Source of the DNA: Flavobacterium aquidurense
GTDB lineage: Bacteria; Bacteroidota; Bacteroidia; Flavobacteriales; Flavobacteriaceae
Length of the DNA: 64,000 nucleotides
Reading direction: 5' to 3'
Assembly: GCA_900107365.1 (NCBI GenBank)
Contig: FNPS01000001.1
Coordinates: 248,001 to 312,000 of the forward strand
Under the pieces are notes generated by a model. The model did not search any database. It was given only the letters and a program-made list of their open reading frames with translations, and had not been told where the DNA came from. Both the position numbers and the translations under genes were made by a program. Of the stretch, positions 16,693-25,687 are shown in pieces. Positions within the stretch are counted from its first letter, which is position 1; each line of letters begins with the position of its first letter.

Positions 16693-18195
16693 ATGAAAAT
16701 AGGATTAAAAATTTTGGCGTGCTTTATTCTTTTAATTTCTTGTAGCGAAGAACAACTTGACGAATCAGGTACAGGATCATTGAAAGGAAGAGTTGTTGAT
16801 GTTCGAACATATAAAGGAATAGAAAATGCCCGCGTATCTTCAAATCCCACAACGAGCACTGTTTATACAGATAAAGATGGATACTTTAAGATTGACAAAG
16901 TACCTACAGGAAAATATGCTTTTCAAGCTCAAAAAGATGGTTTTATTGCCAGATTTGTGCCCGCTACAATTGAAAAAGATATTGAAATTGAAGTTATTTT
17001 TGAGTTAGAAATCTCAACAGCGACTAACAAACCACCAGAAGTTCCGGTATTAACTGCACCAGCGGACAATGCGGTTGGCCAGGCCTTAAGTCTCAATTTA
17101 ACCTGGACTGCTAATGACCCGGAAGGTGACCCTCTTACGTATACAGTTATCGTAAAAAACGGAACAACCGACGAAATTAAAACATACTCTGATCTTAAAA
17201 CAACAAGTTTAACGATTTCGGATTTAAGTTTTAGTACGAAATATTATTGGCAGGTTGCTGTTAATGACGGAATTAATAAACCAATCAATAGTGTAACAAA
17301 TTCGTTTACGACATTGGCTTTTCCAAATCCAAGATACATGTACGTTAAAAAGATCAAAAACAACAATGTGATTTTTACAGCAGATGACGCAGGAAACGAG
17401 CTTCAATTATCTTCAGCTGAGGTCAATAGTTACAGACCCAGAAAAAACTTAAGCATAAACAGAATTGCTTATATTAGTTCTGACGGATCACTAAATCAAA
17501 TCTTTAGTATGAATCCAGATGGTACAGATGTGAAAAAAATTACAAATTTTGTACCTATAGCTGGTTTTAATATGGATAATGTGAGTTATAGCTGGAGCAC
17601 AAACGGAAAACAAATTATTTATCCCAATTTTGACAAACTCTACCGCATAGATTCTGATGGATCAGGTTTAATTCAACTGTTTAAAACGCCAAATGGCAAA
17701 TTTATTTCAGAATGCGAATGGAGCAGAGATGGAAATCAGATTATCCTGAAAGTAAATGATGTTTCTGGTTATAATGTTGAAATTTATGCAATAGATATGG
17801 GTGGAAATGTTTTATATCAAGTACTTTCCGGAGTTACGGGCGGTGCAAGCGGAATTGATATTTCTATTGATAATAAACGTGTTGTATATACCAGAGATGT
17901 TTCAGGATTTGAAAATGCAACTTACAGACGATTAGATTCAAGAATATTCATTTATACCGTAGCGACTAATACCTCTGCAGAATTAGACACTCAAAAAGAA
18001 AATGGTTTTAACGATTTAGATGTCAAATTCTCGCCAAATGAGGCAAAAGTAATTTTTGTAAACACCTCTAATGATGGTTTGTCTGCCAAGAATATTCAAA
18101 CAGCCAGTACAACTACAAGTACAGGAACAGGCGGTACAACAACTTCTACAAGAACAACTTTATTTCAAAACGCGTCAATGCCAGATTGGAAATAA
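16693..18195 (+). CDS. Three-domain lipoprotein at the end of the curli locus
   Basis: 500 residues with a lipobox (LISC, Cys 17). Domains in order: a carboxypeptidase-regulatory-like beta-sandwich (about 28-95; GYFKIDKVPTGKYAF), a fibronectin type III domain (about 110-205; PLTYTVIV ... STKYYWQVAVND) and a TolB/WD40-like propeller (about 210-455; IFSMNPDGTDVKKI, YRIDSDGSGLI). It ends in a Thr/Ser/Gly-rich tail similar in composition to the CsgF linker. It follows csgG by 73 bp on the same strand and ends at the locus terminator, so it is probably co-transcribed. A surface adhesin or assembly accessory role is inferred; I know no E. coli counterpart. Confidence 0.85.
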   Translation: MKIGLKILACFILLISCSEEQLDESGTGSLKGRVVDVRTYKGIENARVSSNPTTSTVYTDKDGYFKIDKVPTGKYAFQAQKDGFIARFVPATIEKDIEIEVIFELEISTATNKPPEVPVLTAPADNAVGQALSLNLTWTANDPEGDPLTYTVIVKNGTTDEIKTYSDLKTTSLTISDLSFSTKYYWQVAVNDGINKPINSVTNSFTTLAFPNPRYMYVKKIKNNNVIFTADDAGNELQLSSAEVNSYRPRKNLSINRIAYISSDGSLNQIFSMNPDGTDVKKITNFVPIAGFNMDNVSYSWSTNGKQIIYPNFDKLYRIDSDGSGLIQLFKTPNGKFISECEWSRDGNQIILKVNDVSGYNVEIYAIDMGGNVLYQVLSGVTGGASGIDISIDNKRVVYTRDVSGFENATYRRLDSRIFIYTVATNTSAELDTQKENGFNDLDVKFSPNEAKVIFVNTSNDGLSAKNIQTASTTTSTGTGGTTTSTRTTLFQNASMPDWK

Positions 18196-18230
18196 TATAG
18201 AATACAGCAATTTCCAAACAAATTAATTTA

Positions 18231-18269
18231 AAAAAATCAGTGGCACTTATAAAGCTGCTGATTTTTTTT
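18231..18269 (+). terminator. Terminator of the curli locus
   Basis: AAAATCAG at 18233-18240 pairs with CTGATTTT near 18258-18265, with interrupted inner pairing and a following T-run. It lies inside the longer purM open frame, which argues against that upstream start. Confidence 0.65.
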
Positions 18270-18313
18270 GTGAATCAGGTATACGAATCAATCAAAGAAT
18301 TAAAAAAAGGGAT

Positions 18314-18321
18314 TATCTTTG
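18314..18321 (+). promoter_or_regulatory. -7 box of purM
   Basis: TATCTTTG, a perfect TAnnTTTG match, 26 bases before the ATG at 18348. No TTG at the expected -33 position. Confidence 0.6.
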
Positions 18322-18347
18322 CACCACATCAACACAAACTAATTTTC

Positions 18348-19526
18348 ATGAGTTCAGATTCTAGCAAAAGGTACGCACAAAGAGGTGTTTCAGCATCTAA
18401 GGAAGACGTACACAACGCCATAAAAAATATTGATAAAGGTTTATTTCCACAGGCATTCTGTAAAATTGTCCCTGATTATTTAACTCAGGATTCAGATCAC
18501 TGCTTAATTATGCATGCTGACGGAGCCGGTACAAAATCGTCTTTGGCATATATGTATTGGAAAGAAACTGGTGATATTTCAGTTTGGAAAGGAATTGCTC
18601 AGGACGCTTTAATCATGAATATTGATGATTTATTATGCGTTGGTGCAACAGATAATATATTGCTTTCTTCTACTATAGGAAGAAATAAAAATCTAATTCC
18701 TGCTGAAGTTATTTCGGCGATCATCAATGGAACGGAAGAATTAATCAACGAATTAAAATCTTTTGGTGTAACCATTCATTCAACTGGTGGAGAAACTGCC
18801 GACGTTGGAGATGTCGTTCGTACTATTATTGTAGATTCTACCGTAACAGCTCGTATGAAACGCAGCGATGTTGTTGATAATGCTAATATTAAAGCGGGTG
18901 ATGTTATTGTTGGACTTGCTTCATTTGGTCAGGCAACTTACGAAAAAAGCTATAATGGCGGAATGGGAAGTAATGGCTTAACATCTGCTCGTCATGATGT
19001 TTTCGGAAAATATTTAGCTAAAAAATATCCTGAAAGCTTTGATGCTCTTGTTCCGGAAGAATTAATTTATTCAGGTCAGGTAAATTTAACAGATGAGGTT
19101 GAAAACAGTCCAATAAATGCTGGTCAGCTGGTACTTTCTCCAACAAGAACTTATGCCCCAATTATCAAGAAAATTTTAGATACTTATACACCAAACGAGA
19201 TTCACGGAATGGTGCATTGCAGTGGAGGAGCACAAACTAAAATTCTTCATTTCGTTCAGAATTTACACATTATAAAAGACAATTTATTTCCGGTTCCACC
19301 ATTGTTTAAGTTAATTCAGGAGCAATCAAAAACAGACTGGAAAGAAATGTACCAGGTTTTCAATTGCGGTCACCGTATGGAAATCTATGTTCCTGAAAAC
19401 ATTGCGCAAGATATTATCGCTATTTCAAAATCATTTAATGTTGATGCCCAAATTGTGGGTAGAGTAGAAGCGGCAGATACAAAGAAATTGACAATTAGCA
19501 GCGAATACGGAACATTCGAATATTAA
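18348..19526 (+). CDS. purM: Phosphoribosylformylglycinamidine cyclo-ligase (AIR synthetase)
   Basis: 392 residues from ATG 18348; the open frame reaches back to 18240 but that part overlaps a terminator and the -7 box. It closes the imidazole ring in purine synthesis (FGAM + ATP to AIR), cytosolic. Family motifs: DGAGTKSSLAY (substrate/ATP loop), the long DALIMNIDDLLCVGATDN helix and GGETADVGDVVRT. It is longer than E. coli PurM (345), as in other Bacteroidota. Another purine gene, guaA, lies 25 kb away and also has a TAnnTTTG box. Confidence 0.92.
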   Translation: MSSDSSKRYAQRGVSASKEDVHNAIKNIDKGLFPQAFCKIVPDYLTQDSDHCLIMHADGAGTKSSLAYMYWKETGDISVWKGIAQDALIMNIDDLLCVGATDNILLSSTIGRNKNLIPAEVISAIINGTEELINELKSFGVTIHSTGGETADVGDVVRTIIVDSTVTARMKRSDVVDNANIKAGDVIVGLASFGQATYEKSYNGGMGSNGLTSARHDVFGKYLAKKYPESFDALVPEELIYSGQVNLTDEVENSPINAGQLVLSPTRTYAPIIKKILDTYTPNEIHGMVHCSGGAQTKILHFVQNLHIIKDNLFPVPPLFKLIQEQSKTDWKEMYQVFNCGHRMEIYVPENIAQDIIAISKSFNVDAQIVGRVEAADTKKLTISSEYGTFEY

Positions 19527-19616
19527 TTTTTAAGTTACAAAGATCGAGAGGTTCTGAGTTGCAAAGGTTTTTATACTGGAGTTTCAACAGGACCTTTTTT
19601 ATTAATAATTAGTTTT

Positions 19617-19702
19617 TTTAGGAGCTAATCCCGCTATCCGTTACAATCTTTTGTGCCGAACCCCGGCACAAAAGGATTTCCACTGCTATCGGGGCTAAAA
19701 AC
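19617..19702. repeat. Dispersed intergenic repeat with nested hairpin
   Basis: Core perfect 11-bp inverted repeat CTTTTGTGCCG / CGGCACAAAAG around AACCC (about 19649-19675). It is flanked by the words CCCGCTATCCG and CACTGCTATCGGGGC, which are partly complementary. From memory this architecture (CCCGCTATCCG ... GGATTTCC ... GGGGCT around a variable hairpin) is abundant between genes in Flavobacterium genomes. Confidence 0.75.
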
Positions 19703-19712
19703 AACCAGAGTT

Positions 19713-20069
19713 ATGTACGAGTTACTTTTTTGGAGATATTTAGATGAGGTTTATTTAAATCATCACGAAGTTTACGAAGCACTTCTTGAAAAAGAAGAAG
19801 TTCAAGGATTAGAAACACTTCCTGTTGAGGTAATCTTTAATAGAATAGCTTCTGTATTTTCAACATGGGAAAAAGTAGATGAAAACAGCTGGCAAAACAC
19901 TAAAGGAAAAGGTGCATTCCAGGTTATTTCAACACCACAAAGCATCAAAATTGACTGCTATGGAACCGAAGGAAAAACCATGAATAAATTGGTTGAAGTG
20001 ATGGAAGAGTTTAAATGTCCCTTGTACGATCCACAAGTACCGGAACGTTATGATGAAATGAGTGAATAA
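19713..20069 (+). CDS. Conserved-looking hypothetical protein
   Basis: 118 residues from the ATG at 19713; the longer frame from 19653 reads through the palindromic repeat and is rejected. Cytosolic, acidic, no signal or membrane segment. Begins YELLFWRYLDEVYLNHHEVY, with helix-rich first half and a beta-rich second half (GAFQVISTPQSIKIDCYG). I do not recognise the family. A 19-bp perfect terminator follows. Confidence 0.75.
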   Translation: MYELLFWRYLDEVYLNHHEVYEALLEKEEVQGLETLPVEVIFNRIASVFSTWEKVDENSWQNTKGKGAFQVISTPQSIKIDCYGTEGKTMNKLVEVMEEFKCPLYDPQVPERYDEMSE

Positions 20070-20081
20070 ACGAAGACCGAC

Positions 20082-20121
20082 TAAATAAACAAGCCTCTAA
20101 TTTTAGAGGCTTGTTTATTTA
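20082..20121 (+). terminator. Strong terminator
   Basis: 19-bp perfect inverted repeat around a 2-base loop; arms 20082-20100 and 20103-20121, core CAAGCCTCTAA / TTAGAGGCTTG. Confidence 0.85.
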
Positions 20122-20230
20122 ATAAAAGAGGAATAGTTTACCTATTGTTCAACTATTTCCAAATAATATCGTTTTTCATGATTATTAATTTTGATATTTA
20201 AAATTACAAATTTAAATAGTAGTTCAGTTT

Positions 20231-20880
20231 TTAGATAATGTTAAAGTTTTCGCCTGAATCAAAACGTCCATTTTTGATTGTATTTTTTACATCTGTGTAT
20301 TTTTGTACATGCACTAATCTTCTTCCACTTTTAGAATGCGTACAATCAATTTGTAATTCCAGATATTCTTTTTTTCCGTCCCAGAGGTCTTTCAAATCTT
20401 CGTCAATTAACATTTGAACACAATGATCGTGAATCTCCTTGTTTTTCCTCCATTTACCAGGAATATTTTTAAAATCGTATCGTTTTAGTTTTAATTCCTT
20501 CCCAATAAAATTTTACCGCTTCCATGAATATAATCTTCGATAAGCAAAATACTTATAGATACATTTTCGATATCGGAATACGTCTTGTTTATAAATTTAA
20601 GATACTATCTAATTTTAGTTGCATTCTCAAAAGTTTCAACTTCTTTGCAAAGAATACTACATGTTTTAATATTGGGTTTAAATATGCGAGGTGTTAAATA
20701 AAATATTAAGAAAGATAAAACCCCAGTAAATAAGGCAATTAATAAGTCATACCAAAAAGTTTCTGTAAAATCTTTTTTTTGCTAATTGTACGGCTAATAA
20801 AATATTCAAAATCATAATTTATAAAAATTGCAAGAACACAAATAAAGAAGAATAGTCTTATGTTTTTTATTGAATTCTAA
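20231..20880 (-). pseudogene. Decayed membrane protein gene with two frameshifts and a stop
   Basis: Reading the minus strand with frame changes gives one continuous protein-like sequence. A first hydrophobic helix (FFFICVLAIFINYDF, near 20845-20800) is followed by a T8 tract (20773-20780) where one base seems lost; restoring it continues into a second helix (DLLIALFTGVLSFLIF). An in-frame TAG lies at complement 20605-20607. A second frame change at about 20494-20512 leads to the intact 60-codon tail (20231-20413; begins MLIDEDLKDLWDGKKEYLEL). The product would have two membrane helices and a cytosolic domain of about 190 residues. The N-terminus could not be placed. Family not recognised. 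Sequencing error could explain one shift but hardly all three lesions. Confidence 0.6.
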
Positions 20881-20997
20881 AAGCTTATTTATGAATCGAC
20901 GCTATTTTTTTTCTCAATTATTTTTTTTCAAATATCTTTACAAATCTCAACTAAGAAGATAAAAAAAATATAGAGAATTTCAAAAGAATATAAAAAA

Positions 20998-21606
20998 ATG
21001 AATCAGGAATATAATTTCAGTTTTTCAGACAATACTATTTTAGAAGACGATTTGGTTTTATTGCGTCCTTTGCAGGAATCAGATGTCGACAATTTATTAG
21101 AAATATCCATCAACGAGCCAGAAACCTGGAAATACTCTTTAGTTGGAGCAGACGGAAAAGAAAACCTGATTAATTATATTCAATCGGCAATAAAAGCAAG
21201 AGGTGAAAAGAGAGAATTCCCATTTATCGTTTTTGATAAAAAATCTCAAAAATACGCTGGTTCGACTCGTTTTTATGATATTCAGCTTCCCTATAAAACT
21301 TTACAATTAGGCTACACCTGGTACGGTTCTGCCTTTAGAGGAACTGGTCTTAACAAACATTGTAAATTTTTATTACTTCAGTTTGCTTTCGAAACCTTAG
21401 GAATGGAGCGTGTAGAATTCCGCGCTGATAATAACAACGAAAGAAGTATCGCTGCAATGAAAAGCATCGGCTGCAAAGTCGAAGGCGTTTTAAGAAGCCA
21501 TATGCCAACTGCAGAAAACGAGGTTCGTCGTGATTCTATTGTTTTAAGTATCCTGAGAAACGAATGGTTTGAAGAAGTAAAAGAAAATCTAAAACAAAAG
21601 CTATAA
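20998..21606 (+). CDS. GNAT acetyltransferase, RimJ/RimL type
   Basis: 202 residues of the RimJ/RimL branch of GNAT (PF13302). These transfer acetyl groups from acetyl-CoA to protein N-termini or small amines. Visible features: the opening LVLLRPLQESDVDNLLEI, the strand GYTWYGSAFRGTGLNKH that contains the acetyl-CoA loop (usually R/Q-x-x-G-x-G/A; here FRGTGLN), and VEFRADNNNERSIAAMKSIG near the end. Substrate unknown. Its last codons (ENLKQKL) are copied twice in the spacer that follows. Confidence 0.9.
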   Translation: MNQEYNFSFSDNTILEDDLVLLRPLQESDVDNLLEISINEPETWKYSLVGADGKENLINYIQSAIKARGEKREFPFIVFDKKSQKYAGSTRFYDIQLPYKTLQLGYTWYGSAFRGTGLNKHCKFLLLQFAFETLGMERVEFRADNNNERSIAAMKSIGCKVEGVLRSHMPTAENEVRRDSIVLSILRNEWFEEVKENLKQKL

Positions 21607-21850
21607 AAAAGAGCCATAGGATCTAAAGATATTGTAGGGCTGGACTTCAGTCCAGTTTAAACGAGTAGGAAAAACAGAAGAAAATCTAAAGCAAAAGCTG
21701 AAAAAAAGAGCCAAAGGCTCTAAAAATATTGTAGGGCTGGACTTCAGTCCAGTTTAAACGAGTAGGAAAAATAGAAGAAAAGCAAAAGCTGAAAAAAAGA
21801 GCCATAGGCTCTAAAGATATTGTAGGGCTGGACTTCAGTCCAGTCTGGGC
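21580..21850. repeat. Tandem triplication of the GNAT gene 3' end and hairpin
   Basis: Three direct copies with periods of 97 and 91 bases (GTAGGGCTGGACTTCAG at 21634, 21731 and 21822). Each unit has the gene-end sequence GAAAATCTAAAGCAAAAGCT or a shortened form, a hairpin GAGCC-N3-GGCTC, and a second hairpin CTGGAC-TTCA-GTCCAG. Copy 1 begins inside the coding end of the acetyltransferase gene, so the coding tail was duplicated with its downstream hairpins. Confidence 0.85.
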
Positions 21851-21883
21851 AGTAAATTGAATTTACCATTACCATTACGTTAG

Positions 21884-22507
21884 TTAACCATCTTTCAATA
21901 TTAAATCTTGTTCCTTTCTAATTTTGCTTACCAATTGATCAACATATGTTTTTACTTTCTGCGGAAGCGTATTCCAGTTGGCATCTTTCTTAAAACTTCT
22001 GCAATAGTCTAAATCGCATTCGACAGCGCGAATCACATATTTTTTGTTTTTATAAACGGTAATGATTTTAACCCGACTTATTTCATCATTTTCATTTCTT
22101 GTTCCGTAAATGATAATAGGTTCAATATAGCCATCTCCATCAAGATCTTTCGTACTGCAATATTTTGTCCAAAACCAGATATTGGTTTCTTTCGGTTCCG
22201 TAATTTCAAGCAAATCATTTACGCGCCACTTTTCAAGAAAACCACCATGGTCATTTATGGTGCAAATGGCTTGGATTTTAGTATTTAAAGTATCTTTTTT
22301 ACTAATTGTCTTTTGATTTTCGCATAAAAGCAATTCATAAACACCGCCTTTATCACTATACTCAAACGCTTTATAGATTGGAAAATCTGAAATGCCGTCC
22401 AGTTCTCGTTCTATAATTTGTTCTTTTGTAAGTCTGTAACATTCTACTTTTTGAGCGTAAATAAATGTCGTAGAAAAAAGAAGAAGAGTGAAAATATAAT
22501 TTTTCAT
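21884..22507 (-). CDS. Secreted hypothetical protein with a DxDGDG loop
   Basis: 207 residues with a signal peptide ending IYAQ. It contains STKDLDGDGYIEPIIIYG (about 117-134), an Asp-rich calcium-type loop followed by a strand as in FG-GAP-like modules, and three or four Cys in the mature part. Proteins of this look are annotated in Flavobacteriia as M949_RS01915-type surface polysaccharide proteins; I could not verify that link. Stands alone. Function unknown. Confidence 0.8.
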   Translation of the reverse strand: MKNYIFTLLLFSTTFIYAQKVECYRLTKEQIIERELDGISDFPIYKAFEYSDKGGVYELLLCENQKTISKKDTLNTKIQAICTINDHGGFLEKWRVNDLLEITEPKETNIWFWTKYCSTKDLDGDGYIEPIIIYGTRNENDEISRVKIITVYKNKKYVIRAVECDLDYCRSFKKDANWNTLPQKVKTYVDQLVSKIRKEQDLILKDG

Positions 22508-22685
22508 GAATGGATTACATTTTTAGTAATTCAAAGATATTTAAAACCTTTTTAGCTCAGTCCAATTTATATTTTTTAAAAAGCATATTTTATTGTATTT
22601 TTCTGACCTAAAAGTATTGATAAAACGTTTTAGTAAATACCTGATATTGTTTTATCCAAAAAATAATGATTAAATAAAATACCTG

Positions 22686-25019
22686 ATGACTATAATAAAT
22701 TGTAAAAACATTCTTTTTGGATTTTCATTTATATTGCTTGGTTACACCAGTAATGCGCAGAAAAAAGGAAATGAAAAACGAAATTTAATTCAGTACGTAG
22801 ATCCGATGATTGGTACTGCCAAAATGGGGCATACGTATCCTGGTGCAACAGTTCCGTTTGGGAGTGTGCAATTGAGCCCGGAAACCGATACGATTGCTTA
22901 TGGTTTAAACGGAAAATATAATGGAGATGTTTATAAATATTGTGCAGGTTATCAATATGATGACAAAACAATTGTCGGTTTTAGTCATACCCATTTCAGC
23001 GGAACAGGTCATTCTGATTTAGGTGATTTTCTGATTATGCCAACAACAGGTAAATTGCAATTGAATCCCGGAGTGGCTTCAAAACCACATTCAGGCTATC
23101 GTTCTGCATTTTCTCATAACACCGAAAAAGCAGAACCGGCATATTACAGTGTTCTTTTGGAAGATCATAATATCAAAGCAGAATTAACAGCAACAACACG
23201 TGTTGGAATGCATCAATACACTTTTCCAAAGTCAGATGAAGCACATATTATTCTGGATTTAACTTCAGGAATTTACAATTACGATAAAAAGAATGTCTGG
23301 ACATTTGTTCGTGTTGAAAACGATACTTTGATTACCGGATACAGACAAACCAACGGATGGGCGAGAACGAGAACAGTGTATTTTGCTATGTCTTTCAGTA
23401 AACCAATTAAGACTTACGGACAGGCAGCACAGGAAAAAAGTGTCTACAGAGGTTTTTGGGGACGATTTGATCAAGCCAAAAATTTCCCGGAAATGGCAGG
23501 GCAGAACCTGAAATTATTTTTTGATTTTAATACCGAAGAAGGCGAAAAAATCAAAATTAAAATGGCTCTTTCACCGGTAAGTTCTGCCGGAGCATTAGAA
23601 AACATGAAGAAAGAAGTGCCAGGCTGGGATTTTGAAAAAGTAAAAAAACAAAGTCAGGAAATTTGGAACAACGAGCTGAATAAAATTCAGATAGAAGCCA
23701 TTCAAAAAGAAGATTATGTGAATTTCTATACCGCAATGTATCACGCCTTTTTAGGTCCAACAGAATACATGGATTTAGATGGAAATTATAAAGGTTTGGA
23801 TATGAACGTTCATAAAGCTGAAAACTTTAAAAACTATACCAGCTATTCGTTATGGGATACTTATCGGGCTTTGCACCCTTTCTTTAATATTGTGCAACCA
23901 ACAAGAAACTCAGATATGGTGAGTTCGATGTTGGCACATTCAGATCAAAGTGTGCATAAAATGTTGCCAATCTGGTCACATTATGCAAATGAAAACTGGT
24001 GTATGATTGGGTATCATTCCGTTTCTGTAGTGGCCGATGCCATTGTAAAAGGTAATACTGGCTTCGATCCGGAAAAAGCACTTCAAGCCTGCGTAAATAC
24101 AGCAAAAGTACCCTATTATGATGGATTGGAATATTATATGAAAATGGGTTATGTTCCGGAAGATAAAAATGGCTCTTCGGTTTCAAAAACATTAGAATAT
24201 GCTTATGATGATTGGGCGATTGCGCAGGCCGCTAAAAAACTAGGAAAAACAGAAATTTATAAAGAGTTCATCGAAAGATCCAAAAACTACAAAAACGTTT
24301 ATGATGCCAAATCAGGTTTCATGCGACCTAAGCTAAACGACGGAACTTTCAAAAAAGAATTTGATCCTTTAGACACACACGGACAAGGTTTTATTGAAGG
24401 AAATTCGTGGAATTATAGCTTATATGTACCACAAGATTCTGCTGAAATGATTAAAATGATGGGCGGAAATGACAAGTTTAATGTGAGATTAGATTCGTTA
24501 TTTAATATGCATTTGCCGGACAAATATTTTGAAAATACAGAAGATATTACAAGAGAAGGAATTATAGGGAATTATGTGCACGGAAATGAGCCATCGCATC
24601 ATGTGGTTTATTTGTACAATTGGACCAATTCCCCTTGGAAAGCTCAGGATAAAATAAGAATGATTCTGAAAAAAATGTACCGAAATGGAGCAGACGGTTT
24701 AGGTGGAAATGATGATTTTGGACAAATGAGTGCCTGGTATATTTTTAGCAGTTTAGGATTTTATCCTGTCGCACCTGGCTCTGATGAATATGCTTTGGGA
24801 AGTCCGCTGGTAAAAAATGCTGTTTTTAATTTAGAAAACGGGAAGAAATTTGAACTAGAGACGGTAAATCAATCAGTTAAAAATGTTTTTGTGAGCAAAG
24901 TGCTTTTAAACGGAAAAGAACTTTCTAAACCTTTCTTAAAACATGCTGATGTCATGAATGGAGGAAAAATTACGTTTTATATGAGTGCAAAGCCAAATAA
25001 GAAGAATTATCAAAATTAA
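22686..25019 (+). CDS. GH92 family alpha-mannosidase (secreted)
   Basis: 777 residues with a signal peptide ending SNAQ. GH92 enzymes are calcium-dependent exo-alpha-mannosidases that trim N-glycans or yeast mannan. Visible signatures: YVDPMIGTAKMGHTYPGA at the mature start, FSHTHFSGTGHSD, HGNEPSHH (general acid Glu about 635) and GGNDDFGQMSAWYIFSSLGF (catalytic Asp pair about 676-677). Length is typical. It stands apart from the glycoside hydrolases at 50-62 kb. Linkage preference is not readable from the sequence. Confidence 0.95.
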   Translation: MTIINCKNILFGFSFILLGYTSNAQKKGNEKRNLIQYVDPMIGTAKMGHTYPGATVPFGSVQLSPETDTIAYGLNGKYNGDVYKYCAGYQYDDKTIVGFSHTHFSGTGHSDLGDFLIMPTTGKLQLNPGVASKPHSGYRSAFSHNTEKAEPAYYSVLLEDHNIKAELTATTRVGMHQYTFPKSDEAHIILDLTSGIYNYDKKNVWTFVRVENDTLITGYRQTNGWARTRTVYFAMSFSKPIKTYGQAAQEKSVYRGFWGRFDQAKNFPEMAGQNLKLFFDFNTEEGEKIKIKMALSPVSSAGALENMKKEVPGWDFEKVKKQSQEIWNNELNKIQIEAIQKEDYVNFYTAMYHAFLGPTEYMDLDGNYKGLDMNVHKAENFKNYTSYSLWDTYRALHPFFNIVQPTRNSDMVSSMLAHSDQSVHKMLPIWSHYANENWCMIGYHSVSVVADAIVKGNTGFDPEKALQACVNTAKVPYYDGLEYYMKMGYVPEDKNGSSVSKTLEYAYDDWAIAQAAKKLGKTEIYKEFIERSKNYKNVYDAKSGFMRPKLNDGTFKKEFDPLDTHGQGFIEGNSWNYSLYVPQDSAEMIKMMGGNDKFNVRLDSLFNMHLPDKYFENTEDITREGIIGNYVHGNEPSHHVVYLYNWTNSPWKAQDKIRMILKKMYRNGADGLGGNDDFGQMSAWYIFSSLGFYPVAPGSDEYALGSPLVKNAVFNLENGKKFELETVNQSVKNVFVSKVLLNGKELSKPFLKHADVMNGGKITFYMSAKPNKKNYQN

Positions 25020-25085
25020 TAAAAAGCCAAACGTGACATAGTTTGCAAAAACTTCACGAAATTTGCACTTTAAATAAAAGTAAAT

Positions 25086-25529
25086 ATGAAAATAAATCTA
25101 AAATCTGGAATTGACAAATTGCTTTTCGGAATGAAACAGAATGATGTTACAGCTGTTTTTGGCAAACCTGATAAAAACTATAAAGATGAAGATGACAATG
25201 TGATTTTCGTTTACAATTCACATAAAATCAGATTGACATTTTATGAAGAAGAAGAACTGAAATTAGGTTATTTAGTAGCGTCAAGCAATGATTTAGAAGT
25301 TTTTGGATTCAAAGTAATTGGAAGAAAAATTGCTGATGTAAAGAAAGATTTCGCAACAAAAGGTATCACAAAATACACTCAGGAAACTTTTGATACTTTC
25401 GAAAACTATTTCAATGAAGACAATTGGTTCATACTTCAAACTGAATTTGATGAAGTAGTGAAGTTTGAAATTGGTGCAATTATAAATGAAAAAGACGAAT
25501 TTGCCTGGAAGTTTCCGGTAAAGAAATAA
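25086..25529 (+). CDS. Hypothetical cytosolic protein
   Basis: 147 residues without signal peptide or membrane segment. Opening GIDKLLFGMKQNDVTAVFGK, followed by DDNVIFVYNSHKIRLTFYEE, looks like two related alpha-beta modules, since FKVIGRKIADVKKDFATKGI recalls the first segment (MKQNDVTAVFGKPD). The G-M-x-x-x-x-V-x-x-x-x-G-x-P element resembles small outer-membrane assembly lipoproteins such as SmpA/BamE, but there is no lipobox. Function unknown. Confidence 0.75.
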   Translation: MKINLKSGIDKLLFGMKQNDVTAVFGKPDKNYKDEDDNVIFVYNSHKIRLTFYEEEELKLGYLVASSNDLEVFGFKVIGRKIADVKKDFATKGITKYTQETFDTFENYFNEDNWFILQTEFDEVVKFEIGAIINEKDEFAWKFPVKK

Positions 25530-25539
25530 ACTTAATATT

Positions 25540-25631
25540 GTCATTGCTAGGAACGAAGCAACCGCACTATGATAAGAAAATTTTCTAATAAAAAATATGC
25601 GAAATGAGATTGCTTCGTTCCTCGCAATGAC
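25540..25631. repeat. Dispersed inverted repeat GTCATTGC-GGAACGAAGCAA
   Basis: Arms 25540-25561 and 25610-25631, 22 bases each with one mismatch, around a 48-base centre. The arm word GAACGAAGCAA is a widely scattered bacterial intergenic palindrome. No transposase or target duplication seen. Confidence 0.8.
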
Positions 25632-25636
25632 AAACA

Positions 25637-25672
25637 AAAAAAACCGACAATCACTTGTCGGTTTTTTTTGTT
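25637..25672. terminator. Terminator between convergent genes
   Basis: AAAACCGACAA / TTGTCGGTTTT around a 5-base loop, with A and T runs, serving the M61 peptidase gene (minus) and possibly the plus-strand gene. Confidence 0.8.
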
Positions 25673-25687
25673 TTCAATCAAAAAGAA

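Noticed and set aside
18240..18347. Extended purM start
   Set aside because: That part overlaps the curli terminator and the purM -7 box, and PurM begins at the later ATG.
25540..25631. Insertion sequence remnant
   Set aside because: Only an inverted repeat with no transposase and no target duplication; typical dispersed palindrome.
25293..25637. 114-codon minus-strand ORF
   Set aside because: It runs antisense over a real gene and through the palindromic repeat, so it is a shadow frame.
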